64,000 nucleotides of DNA from Aculops lycopersici (taxonomy: Eukaryota > Arthropoda > Arachnida > Trombidiformes > Eriophyidae): assembly GCA_015350385.1 (NCBI GenBank), contig WNKI01000001.1, positions 11,299,338 to 11,363,337 of the forward strand, written 5' to 3'. Position numbers and translations under genes: made by a program. The notes under the pieces are model-generated. The model saw only the letters and a list, made by a program, of their open reading frames with translations, had not been told where the DNA came from and did not search any database. Shown here piece by piece: positions 19,795 through 31,700 of this stretch; positions within the stretch are counted from its first letter, which is position 1; every line of letters starts with the position of its first letter.

Positions 19795-22700
19795 CAGCGA
19801 TGAGAATGATGATAATTCCATTGAGTCTTTCGGTTGCTTATTATTACTAGTATTATTATTATTATTATTATTGTAGTTGCTGTTGTGCAGATTTTAAATT
19901 TGAGATAATCTTTTGCGCCGCTCGCCTTTTTGTTGAATGTAAACCCGAAGACTTCGGTGGGCAAACTCGCAACTCGGTGGCTGGAAAGAGGAAATTGCAA
20001 GGAAATTGAAAAAATTAGACTGCTTCTCGTAGTTTTCAGCCTCAAACTTTCAATACTCTTGTCGGAAGGCTGAGTGATCATTTCGCATATCCATCATTAC
20101 GGACGGATTCGCTGTTAACTACTACTGGTTCCACTAAAATGTGGAGAAAAAATCCACATTCATTTACCTGTGCTTTTGTCTCACTCGCTGACTCATGCAG
20201 CTACCTGAGTTTTCCCTTCCGCCGGCCACTCGACTTCTAGCGCCAGGTAGAGCGAGCGTCAAAAAAGTAGCCGCACAAGAAGCAGCAGGTAAACAAATTT
20301 ACCTCTCCATCGAAGTTGACATTTCACTTTGGACTCTCGCCACTGCCTCGCGCTCAGTGGCTAGTTTCACTTCACCTTCGCCTCGTTTAGAACGCAAAAT
20401 TTCTATCACATTGTTTCTCTGTCTCTGTCTGTGGATGTGAAATTGTATGCAGAGTAGCAGTAATTGTGAGACTAGAGTTACTGCGAGTCTCTCTTTCTTC
20501 TCGTGTCGTTAGCAACAACTCGACTTTCAATTCAACTAGTTGTCGTTTTTGTAGTAGTGGTAGTTAGTAAAAGAAGTCCATTGCTTTTGCTGTTGCTGTT
20601 GCTGTTGCCAGTGTCAGTTGTGGCAGAAGTAGTGGAAGCAGTGGTAGTCGGCTGGCAACTTGAGTTTGCAAGTCAAGAGCAACCGAGCGGCCAAATTTAT
20701 GGCCCCCAAAAAACTCGCGGCTCCTGCAATTTTCAGGTGAGGTTCTGTTTGTGTGTGTGGGGCAAGCGAGTTTTCCCCTCAAGTTCCTCTCACCTCAACT
20801 ATTTCTCGCTGCTCTCTTGTCGACTGTCGACATCATCCTCTCGTGATCATCAATTTCTCTGCCTCACCACCGAAGTTGCTACCTTTTCGAGAGTTCATTG
20901 TGTTGTGGTAGTCGTATGCAAACTACTGCTTGCTTTCTGGTTGCCTCTCGTTTTGCCAGCCAAATTGTTGAACCAAAAAGGTCCACACCAATCAATTCCA
21001 TTAAATTGCTTCATTTTGCTCGCTAACTCAATCCAAATACACAGCAACCACAAACAATAAGTCCCTTAGACACTAACCGAATTCTCTCCCTCCTCTTACC
21101 TCTAACCTCCTACCTGTACTTTCAACTCCACTGCCATTCGACGCGCCCCCAAATTGGAAAACTCAATTGAAACACACACAACAACTACATCAACACTGAC
21201 ACGATGAACACAACAATAATGATGGACTCAATTGAAATTGAAATGTCGCTTTACCGGATGGCAATCACCAAAAAAAACTCTCGCGCTCTTGCTCTTGTTC
21301 ATGATCTACAAACGAATGTCACCCGAATCCAAATGAAACCGCGCCGCTAAATTTTTAACTAAATTTGCATTGGCGCCCCTTTGTCACTGTTGCTTTTGCT
21401 GCGGCCGCGGCTGCTGCCTATACCAACAACACAAATCCAATCCAATTGGCTTCTCCTCCTTTCTTTTGGGTTTCTCGCCTGCTAAATTGGCATAAATGAA
21501 TTGCATGGCCGCCGATGCTTACAAATGCTCGAATGCCTCAAACGTCCAAATGAATGAACTCAAAACTTGAAAATCTCCCCTCAATCTAACGAATATATCA
21601 AATCCATCGAATATAACAACAACCTCGACGATTTAAACCAACAACAGGGACAACTTATTCAAAGTGAATCTGGCCAACGTAAACAAGACCAACTGCCTGG
21701 TAAGTAGAGCGCCCACTTTTCCATTGAATTTGCACGCACTCTTTTTATACCTTTTTCCCATACCTTACCTATGGTTTTTTAAACCTCAGCTCATTATCGG
21801 AACGAAGCTAGAGTTCCCGTTGCGTTTCTTTGCGCTCAGGTCGCCTATTCGATTTGCTTCGAGTTGGTCGCTTGAGTTTGGAGTGGCGTGAAGAACGTGG
21901 ATTCGAGTGGGAAAAGGTGTGGCGCTAAAAACTTGTCGCACTGTCGTCGTTCCGTCGTACAATGATGACACATAACATGACATAGTTATTTCTGGTTTCC
22001 TCCTGACGAGACCGACCAACCGACCGATCAAATTGTGTGATGAAATAGAATGAATCTCAAGCTAGCCTCAGTGGCACTCTTCATATTTGAGCTGAGACTT
22101 GGATCGGTGCCAGTCGGTGAGCTGAATTTTAAATTGAGGCTCGATGAGAGGAAAAAGAACGGAACGGAACTCAGACGAACGCCTCGAGCCACAAAACTCC
22201 TGGGGTTAACGCACAAGATCGCCATGTTCCTCGTCCATCTTGGTGGCACTTTCCTCGCGGCTCCAATCGCCCCCTGAACAAAGTGCACTCCTTCAAGCGT
22301 CCTGACCACTTCCGGTCAATCGACTGCGTCGTCGTGTACGTCGCTGATGGCTGCTCTGTATTCGTTGTAGTCTCGAGGGGCCAAGTGGCAGGCAAAGCCG
22401 AGGCTTTGGCCAGTAAGTGGGGCCGCTTAGTTTTGAGGTTTTGTCATGTTGTCGTTTGTGTTGCTGTTGCTGTGGCTGTCGATGTCGTGTGGTTGTCGTT
22501 GTCTTGCCGCCGCCGTGGCCGTGGCCGAGCATTAGTAGTAGTAAATTGCATCCACCAAAGTGACGCAACACCGAGCAACCGAGCGAGCACACGACAGCCA
22601 CCAACTACCACGACCACGCTAATGAACGTCGAATTCATCTGCTGCTCGCACGCAGCAGTCGAGCCGCTTGGCCGACTGGCTGGCTGTCGTCGAGTTTCCG

Positions 22701-25700
22701 GTAGAGTTGGCGCCCAATAAAGCGGGCGGCTTGCGTTTAGCCGGAAGTCGGGCGGCCGTCGCTCAACTCGAGGAGCTCGTGCACTTTGCTCTCGAGCGTT
22801 TTTGGCGCAGTTGTTACCACCGGCGGCGGCGGCGGCCAACGAGAGGAATTTCATTCAAAGTTGCCGGCTTGGCCGTCGAATTAACGCGCGCATGTCACTC
22901 CATTGAATCAGGAGGTCGCAATCGCTTATGAGAGAGCGAGAGTGACGTTGATGATACTCATCTGTTTCAATGGCAGTCGCTTGGCAGTCAAGCCAAACTT
23001 CTGGCTTCGCGAGCCGAAGGATCTGATGTGACTGCGAGCTAGGGAACGAGAGATAGAGGAGGAGACTTGCGATGGGGCTAGTAGCAAGAGCGCCACGGCG
23101 TTAAATGAGCCTTGACCCTCTCGACGGCAAAACTGTCACTGGCAATCCCTCATCACAACAGCGCCGCTGGCTGCTGCTGTCTAGGCACACAGAGCGATCA
23201 GTCGGCCACAGCACCTTGGCTAGCCGGTTAAGTTGCTGGCTGGCTGGCTGGCCAAACGGAAGTCGACCAAAGGAAAGCCTCACCTCTCGGTGGCCGTAAA
23301 ATTTATCACTGGAGCCTCAGTTTTGGCTCATTAACTAGATTGGCGTTAGCGTTGCGTCGTCGTCGTAGTCGTAGTCGTCGTTTCTAGCTAAAGTTTGCCT
23401 TGTAGCTCGCGGCTACTGCAGCTCGAAACATAAACACAGCGGAGAAATTCGAGCTCTCGATGGGCGTTCCCCAGGTAACTGGTCAGTGGGTTGCTAAACT
23501 CAGCAAGCAAACGGCACACAAAGCTTGCGGTGCCATTGTGTTTGTGTTGCCTGCAACGAGCGCATACAAAAGCCAACCGACTGACCGGCGAACCTAGCGC
23601 CTCGGCTAATGGATATGTATTCACTCGAGGAGCCAGGTAAGTTTGTTATGCTTTGCGCTCGTATTTATTATCATTATCTCCTCCGTTGGCGGCCCCTGAA
23701 TACCGAAGCCAACACCGAGGCCAACGCGGCAAGAGCAAGAGTCGCCGACTCTCTCGCTTTACCAATCGAGCAGCAAAGTCGCTGATAGATTCCACCGACT
23801 GGCGCTTGGCCAGTCGGTGCTAATTCCGCCCACCTGCAGCCCGAAGCGCAACCACCTGATAGAGAGGAAACTGTGGCCCGCGATACGCTCGCTTGGGTTC
23901 GTTAAGCGACTCGCTTACAGTTAGCTTTGGCCCAGCGACAAGCAAGCGAAAGAGAAAACTTTTATCATTTGAGCTCATCAATTAGATTAGATTGGCCACT
24001 CGAGCTTCGCTAACTCGTCTGCTGGCCACCGGGTTTAGTCGACGACTTTTCGTTGCTGCTTAGTCGACTAGTTGGTCGGTCGGTCGGTCGGTTGGTCGGT
24101 AAGTCAGTCGACTGACTGTTCAACTTGCTCTCTATCTCGTTGGCCTGCTAATTGGCCGCCGGAAGTGGAGCTTACGAGTCGTAGAGGCGCCTCACTGTGG
24201 CCGGTGCTAGAGCATTAGTCGCCGCTGCCGCCGGTCCCAATCAATCGCTGGGCATTAGCATCGAGTTAGCGGTTCGTCTAGTTGTTGTTGTTGTTGTTGT
24301 TTCTAGCCTCAAAAGCCGAAGCACAAACGCGTGTGCGTGTGACTTTCGATCTAACTGAAGCGAGCTTTTAGTTTGTTTGGCTCTTCACGGGTTCCAGCGA
24401 GAAAGAGAGCAACAACATGGAACGCAACTCATACCTGTCCGCGTCAGCTGATGGCCTTTTGCTGTCGGCGTGCGTTGGCTTAGCTCTTTAGCTTTGGGAT
24501 TTGGCTGTAGTCTTTTCTCGTCTCTGACGCCACAACCAACGCCAATGGCGGCAAAATTGACAGAAACAACAACAATGGGAGCAATCGAATGGCTAACCTC
24601 GTAATAGTCCTTGGTATTGGCTATTTGGTCGCTCATTAGTTTCCATTGGTCAGTGGGAGCGGTTTTTCCATTTGCTTTCGCTTTTGCCTCTGCTTCTGCT
24701 TCTGCTTCTGCTTCTGCTTCTGCTTTTGCTGCCATACGTTTGAGGCAGTTGTTACTGCAACCTTTCAGCAAACTTGTGACGAGAGTTGGTTCCTCGTGGT
24801 CATCGAGGAGACGAGCGGGCAAACCAAAACATGGAAACCATTTGGGTTTTGTTTTTTTGGAACCACCTCGTCTCTCTCTCTCTCTAATGCACCAGCAACT
24901 GCAATTCCGGTAAACTCTCTGCTGACTGGTAACACAGTTGACAGGCGCGCAAAACTCTCCGCCTGCAAAACTGGTGGCCGACAGCAAATCGGTTGCAGTT
25001 GCAACTTCATCATCATTGACTGCTTGCTCACTTTGCAACTAGGCAACGAGGCAACAGCGAACCTAAACTTGCAACTTGAAAACGAAGCGTAGAGTGCGGC
25101 CTTTTGGGTGGAACTAAATGAAATGCTGCTCATCGCTGGAGTCACTCGATTGGCTGAGATCGAGCCGCCGACTTCCGGCTACCGAGTTGGAAACAACAGC
25201 AATAGCGACAGCAAAACATCATCAGCTTCAGCTTCAACATAAAGCAGGCGAATGGGGGGGGGGAGAGAGGAACTTTGTTCGCGCGACATGACGACTTCAT
25301 TTGTTGGCTATGGACACGGACATCCAAGAGAGTCAGGCAAAACTTTTGCGGTGTGTCTCTGCCAATTTAGTGGGCGCGTCAAAGTTTCTCTCCTCTCTTC
25401 GCTTGATGTTCATTTGCCATTTGCGCTCATTTTACTATCGATCTCAGCTGCGCAAGTTTGCTTGATTCGCGTGGCGACCAACCAAAACTTGGCGACCCAA
25501 AAACTCGCCCACTTTTCTCACTAGCCTCGCAATGGTGTTGGTGATAGTAATCATAATAATAATAGCACCAGCCACCAGTGGAAGTGACGCAATTGCTCTA
25601 GTCTCTGCAACAGAAGTGTCAATTTGTCATCCGCTTGTTTCAATGGCCAGTTTTGCATGCATCCACTATTCCTATTTTGGCTTGCGGCCACAATTCTCAC

Positions 25701-28700
25701 GATGAGAGATGAGCAAACTGAGAAATGACTGTGATACCAATGGGATGACTTTGTGCAATTCAAACGCCTCGAAACGAGAGAGAGAGAGAGAGAGAGGGAC
25801 GAGATTTAAGCGCCGAAAGTCAAGGTCGCAGGTTGGAAGTGAGAAATACTAAACTATTTTTATATGCGCCATTAGCTTTTTAGTATCAACGCTTCTCATT
25901 GCCACCGACAAACCGACTGACTGGTTGGCCGACGGTTGTTTTGAGTAATCGAGCGATTCGACTGCAAGAGAGTCAAGTGGCTCGCTCAAGTTTTACGCTA
26001 TAAAACTCCATCCTTCTCCTCCTCTTTCTCAAAGCCTCTCTCGCAATGCGGCACCTCGATTGGCCACTTAATTTGTTAGCATCGTCGCGGTTCGAAAACT
26101 CGCGCGACATTCGGCGCGATAATAACGATGAACGAAACAGAAGAGACTAGACGAGGACTAACCTGTCGACTTGTCTTCGGGTTGAAAAAAGAGAGCAATG
26201 AGTGTGCACAGGTGAGGCGCCGTGTTACAAGTGGATCTCATTCCGGGAGTTGAGTAGAAAAGTTTGCAATGTTGTAAACTCGATACACGTGATTAGTTGG
26301 TGCGTCAGTTGGCTGGACTCACTGACGCAACTTTTCCTCGTCTCTCCCCTCGAGCGATAACTTTTTACCTTTCCCTATTGGACAACAAGTGGTTGTCACT
26401 TGTCGTCCGCTTTTCTATCGCTCACTCGTTTCGTCTGCTCGACTGCAGATTTAAATTTGCATCCTCCGCATCCAAAGCGACCACTTAGAAGCGTCCAAAC
26501 TGACGACGCCACTTTGCAGTGGCCCTCCGAAGAGTGGGAACCGGACAGAGGGAAAGTGGCCACTCCCATTGAGTGATCAACACTTGTGAGCATTCGAGTA
26601 GAGATTTGGAATTTCTACTCGCTCCAAGTTTGACTTGCAAATGGAAAAAAGCGCAACCATCGCGTTCTCGTAATGATGTTCAACTGCGGATTAAACTGCA
26701 AGCGAAAGTTCCCTTCAGGTGGCTTGTTGCGTCAGCCGGCCAACCGCCAGATCAAGACTGAAACTCGCATGAGGATTCCAAAGCGCGCGACAATTAATCA
26801 GGATTAGCAGCAACAAGTCTCTGGCTGGCTGGCTGGTGGCTAGAGAGACGGATCCATTTGATGGAAGAAGGGAGAAAAGTTTTCTCGGTTCTGGCTACTT
26901 CTGCATCCTAAAGCTCCAAGTCTCAACCAAAGAATCGCCTGGATTCGCGCAGAGACTAGCAAGCCATTAAATCTGCTTAGCGCAGCTTAACGCAATTACG
27001 TGGCTCGCCTCCTCGCAAAGTCTTCCGGTTTAGCTAGAACTGAACTCGGGAAAACTAAAACGCGTTATTTTCTAGTCCCTGAAACTCGAGCTCGAGCTTG
27101 AGATCCTGAACTTGGTGCCGCCATTCTCCTCTAAGAGATGACGGCGCGAATAGAATAGAAGCCACATTCATACGACGAACCTCAACAAGTGTCCAATCCT
27201 TTGCAGCAGCAGCAGCTTCGGCAGCAATTGGGCGACGCGAATCGATTTGCTCGCCCATCAGTCTGCAGCCGAGCAACTGGCTTGGCGGCCTCTAGTTGCG
27301 TGCGGCTCACCTGTTGGTGTTGCCTTAACTCACCAACTATTTCTAGCTAGACACAAGAGGGCTTGCAACGATTGTGAGCAAATCATCTGTTAGCTAACCA
27401 GCGAGCAAACAAACAAACGAGCAGATAAAATTGGAGCGCCACAGCCACTTGCTGTGGTCGCTCTGTTGGGTTTGAGTTAGTGTCGTTGCCACTTGTTGTT
27501 AGATTCACGGCGCCCAACTGATACACTACTCACTAGGAAGCACTAAGCTAGTTCAGAAGCGGAGACTAGAGTTGTTACGCCTGTTGTTACGTCAACTGCA
27601 ACATTGAACTGCACGAACAGCAATTCGAGCGGCGAAACAAACCATTGCATCCGTTGGATTGTTTGGCCAACGCAAACAAAGTAGGCGCTTGTCGTGCGTT
27701 TGATTGATTCGGATTCGAGCTTGCGACTTTCGTGTGGCTGCCCTTTTGACGCCGACTCGAGTTGATCTACCTGCAGTTGCAGTTGCAGTTGTAGCTACTG
27801 CTGCCGCTGTGTCGTCGGCCTCGTCGTCGTAGTCGTGGTCGTCGCTGTTGCAGTTGGTGACTGGCTAGCTGGCGCTTGATTGGAGCCGACTGTGCGCCGT
27901 TGCATTAATCGCCGACTGCTCACACAATTGCCCGTTGCAATCTACTCCTACACTCAGTCGGTGGTTGCCGTTGAAATGAGAGGTTGGCTGCGGGAACAGC
28001 AGCAGCAGTAAGTGGTCGCCGGCAATGACGAGGCGAAGCGGAAACAGATACACGAGATCCGGCGACTCGCGTGGCGAGCAAAACAAAGGATTCCAATGCC
28101 ACTGCTCCATCTCGAGCTAGTGGCTCGCAATCGTTCAGTGTCTTCCTCTTGGCCGGATGTGTCTTGTGCCATTGACACTCGCGCGTTAAGCTAGCCAGCC
28201 GATGGGTCGGTTGGCTGACTGGCAAGCTACCTAAACAAGTGGCGACCGAGTGGAGGTAAAAATCTGAATGCGAAAATCCAAGTGCTCGGTTCACAGGATT
28301 GAGAGACACACAAACAGCAGACTAAAGGCAGCTGGCAGCGCAACAATAGCATTGAAACCCCGAAAACTTGCATAACAATGCCACATGCGAAACTGGAGGC
28401 GAGTCCGCTGCTCTTAGCTCGTTGAATTCCCTACCCGGCCGCCTGTACTCTTTTGCTCGTCTGTGATTTAGTCCAACTGGCCGGCCGCCTGTTTGGCTTG
28501 TGAAGGCAAACGAAGAAGAGGACGACGAAGGAGAATAAGTTGGCATAAATGGAAACAAAATGCAAATCATTCGAAATGTTTGCCGGCCAACTCGGCGAGC
28601 TGCCGTCCACCTTTACCTTCATCGTCCTCTCCGCAGAGAGACTGCTAGCAATCGGACTCCCAGTTTATTCCGCAGTGACCAGAGCAAAGCCAATGCTTGC

Positions 28701-31700
28701 ATCGACAGGTGAACAATAGTAGCTCAGGCAGTGAGGAGCCACTCAAACTGACTGCCCGCTTATCGCGCGGGCCAATCGGCGAGTCGCTCGCTGGCTGGTG
28801 GCGAGCTCGACATCGTCGGCCAGCTGACGGCCGGAACATGGACATGAGGAGGGGGCACAGCTGCGACTTATAGGCAGATGAGCCAGCCGAAGGGAGCAAC
28901 CAATTTGATGGCGGCGGTGGCGGCGCCCAAGTGGCCATCAGCCACAACAGGTGAGCCACTTGTTGTGTAACGCAGCTACAACCACCAAAACTACAACCAC
29001 CATTGGCCGGCAGAAAGCGGATTGCGGCGCCGGCGCCAACGCCGATTAAGTCATCATCGTGCGAGCCCTTCGAATGACCATTCATTTGGTCGGCGGGTGG
29101 AGTTGCTGGCAGCCGATGAGCGCCATTGTCGGTCGACGCTTGCCCGTTGCTCACCTGGAAACTTGATGGGAGAGTCGGGCACGGCGGCGTGTTTGCATTT
29201 CAATGCTGCTGCCACCGCCAGTCTTCTTCCACCTGATTGGCTTTGTTGCTGTTTTGTTGCAGAGGTGCTCGATATACGAATGTCTACATGCGCAACTTCA
29301 ATTTCTTACCTCTACTCTGCTGCCGCCAATGCGTCCGAGGTTCTTCGTCTCAATTCAAGCACCAGTTTGGATAGAGACGAGGAACCAAAACGAAGAACAA
29401 ATTAAAATTCCGCTAACTTCAAGGTTCGGCGCCCGACGCTCATCAGGTTGCCGTCTCTTCTTCTTAAATTCGAAACCTTGAGCTAGAGCTTCAAATTTCC
29501 AATCTCCTCAAGTGACTGGCCAACCAACCGACCGACTGAGCGGAGGGAAATTATCGCGCGACGCGCGCCAATTTGAGGCTTCCACTTGATCGTTCATTTA
29601 CAATCGTCAGGTAAAAGCGCCAAGTGAACGACCAGCTAGTTGACCAACAACACCAACTTAGAGGTGAAGAATTTACCTTTGCTCTTCCTCATTCTTCGCC
29701 TCTCTTCCTCCACCTTTACTGCCATTCAAAATTGCAGCTTTAATTCTCAAAGTTAGCTGCTCAAAATTTAGCTGTCTTATCGTAGCTTCGGCGGCTCGAC
29801 GACGACGACGGCAACTATGAGATTGCAGTTTCAGTTGCGGCCAATAAATATAAAGCGAAAACAGGTAAATTTCTACCCTCAACTACGATATCTTTATCGC
29901 TTGCCTTCCACACCGAACGTTAATTCACCAAATTAGCACTTGTTGTCGGCTGTTGTTGTGTTGCCAGCTCCACTGGCATTCAATTGGCTTTTGGTAGCCT
30001 TACCTTTTGCTCTATCGCCCAAGAGTCGAGACAAGAACTCGACTTTTTCGAGTTCCTGTCTCGACTTTTGGGCGCTCCAAGTGGCAGAATCATCTTGGCA
30101 CTTATTGAGGGTTGCGCTTCGAATGGTGCACTTGAATTGCCGGCCGGCTGACTCACCCGGCGTATAACTCATCCTAATGATCCTCTCGACTCCCTCTCGG
30201 ACTTTGGAGCTCGATTTTGCACCAGCAAGTGCAAAATATAGTCAACGTTGCTCTCTCTCTCTCCTCCCCCTCTTACAGTGTGACTAACTCATCAAGTAAA
30301 ACCAACCCGAGTTTTAGCCATGAATTCTTGCTTGGTCGTCGTGACGACACACTAGAGTGTAGTTTTAGTACGGAAATGACTATCAAGCAAAACTGACTGA
30401 AGAATTCTCCATATTCCAGTCGGCGAGTAAGGAGAAGGCGATAGAAGCGAGCCACAGGAAGAGGCTAATTAATGTTTACAACTCAATCAACAGCTCGACC
30501 GGCTCTCTAATGGCAGCCGCCTGTTGCCGTGGCCTCGAGTCGCAGGTAGCCTTTTGCCTCGAGCTGAATGTTGGCTGTTTAAGTTTAAAGTGGTTAGCTA
30601 GCTGGCTGCTCGCTCACTCGAGTCTGGCGGCCAGGTGAGCGGCTTACCCGAGGATCCTGTTGCATCGAGAAATTAACTGAGAGCTGGATGCTTGCTCAGT
30701 TATTTGCGCACCGCTGACTATGAATGTTGCTCATAGTGAGCACTTTTCACAGCATACAAACAGATAGCATCTCGTGAGATTCTGTTACTATGGCTGCTGT
30801 TGTTGTTGAGGTAACAACTGCAACTGCAGCAGTGGCAGCAAATTCTAAACTCTCTCTACCTGAGCCCGTAAGCTGAGCTCCCACGTTGGGCAGTGGCCAA
30901 GAGGAGTTTTGTTTGTGAGTTCGCCGCGCTCGATTCGACTGAGATCTAGTGGCCGGCCAGCTAGAGCTCAGAGCTTGGAGCTCGTGAATGATAATATCTG
31001 ACGTCTTCATCATAATCGCCATTAACACACAGGCGGCAGTCGAAGCGGCGAATCGCTCGCCGCCAAACTTACCTGCCAAAATTTAAATCCGCCGCAACTC
31101 GAGCGCGAGATTCTCGCCTCTGATCCACCGAACTGATTGTCCGTCCGTCCAAAAGTTCGACTGACTGACTGACTGACAATCGAGGTTTGTTGTTACGTTT
31201 TGTCCGCCGCCTCTCAAAGCTTGAGGGAATCGCGGAATCGAATAGCAAATGCGATTTGGATCAGAGCCGGGATCCAAATGGCCAAGCTGACACGCAAGCT
31301 AAACTTGCTCGAGTTTCTCTCTCTCTATCTCTCGCGCTCGCCACAGACTTGAGGTCGAGCAAGTTGCTCGACGCTCTAGAGAGATTGAGGCGAATAATTG
31401 AACGCAACAGACGAACGAGAAAAGCAACCATCGAATGAGAGAGAGAGGGGAGCAGCATTAGTCATCGTGGAAGTAGTGAGAGCCAGAGCAAATCGGTGAT
31501 GTGCAACTCAATTGGGCGACTCAATGCGCTCGAGTCGCATCCTTGCCAAACCAAATTGACTTCTCTCGTGGCCGTCGATTTCAGTTTGATTGCTTATAAT
31601 GTGGCCGCAAATAAATCACAATGTCCATCCATCCGCTTAAACCCACTTGTTGTTGCTGCTGCTGCCTGCCGACATGCATCGCACTTAGAAGTTTGAACTC

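Larger units (their letters stand above)
18204..21647. other. Semaphorin intron 1
   Basis: 3.4-kb intron containing the assembly gap and AG repeat (19249-19790), an ATT run near 19848-19875 and several CT/GT runs. A candidate recursive splice junction lies at 20736/20737. No nested gene seen. Confidence 0.75.

Noticed and set aside
19017..20081. Long open frames across the N-run on both strands
   Set aside because: They exist only because Ns are read as X and AG repeats lack stops. No family similarity.
22283..22854. Overlapping frames of 100-145 codons in semaphorin intron 2
   Set aside because: Val/Arg/Thr low-complexity composition from GTC/GTT-rich DNA and no conserved blocks; chance frames.
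24385..25038. 217-codon minus-strand frame with Ala-Glu repeats
   Set aside because: The repeat half is the TTCTGC hexanucleotide tract; the rest has no family blocks.
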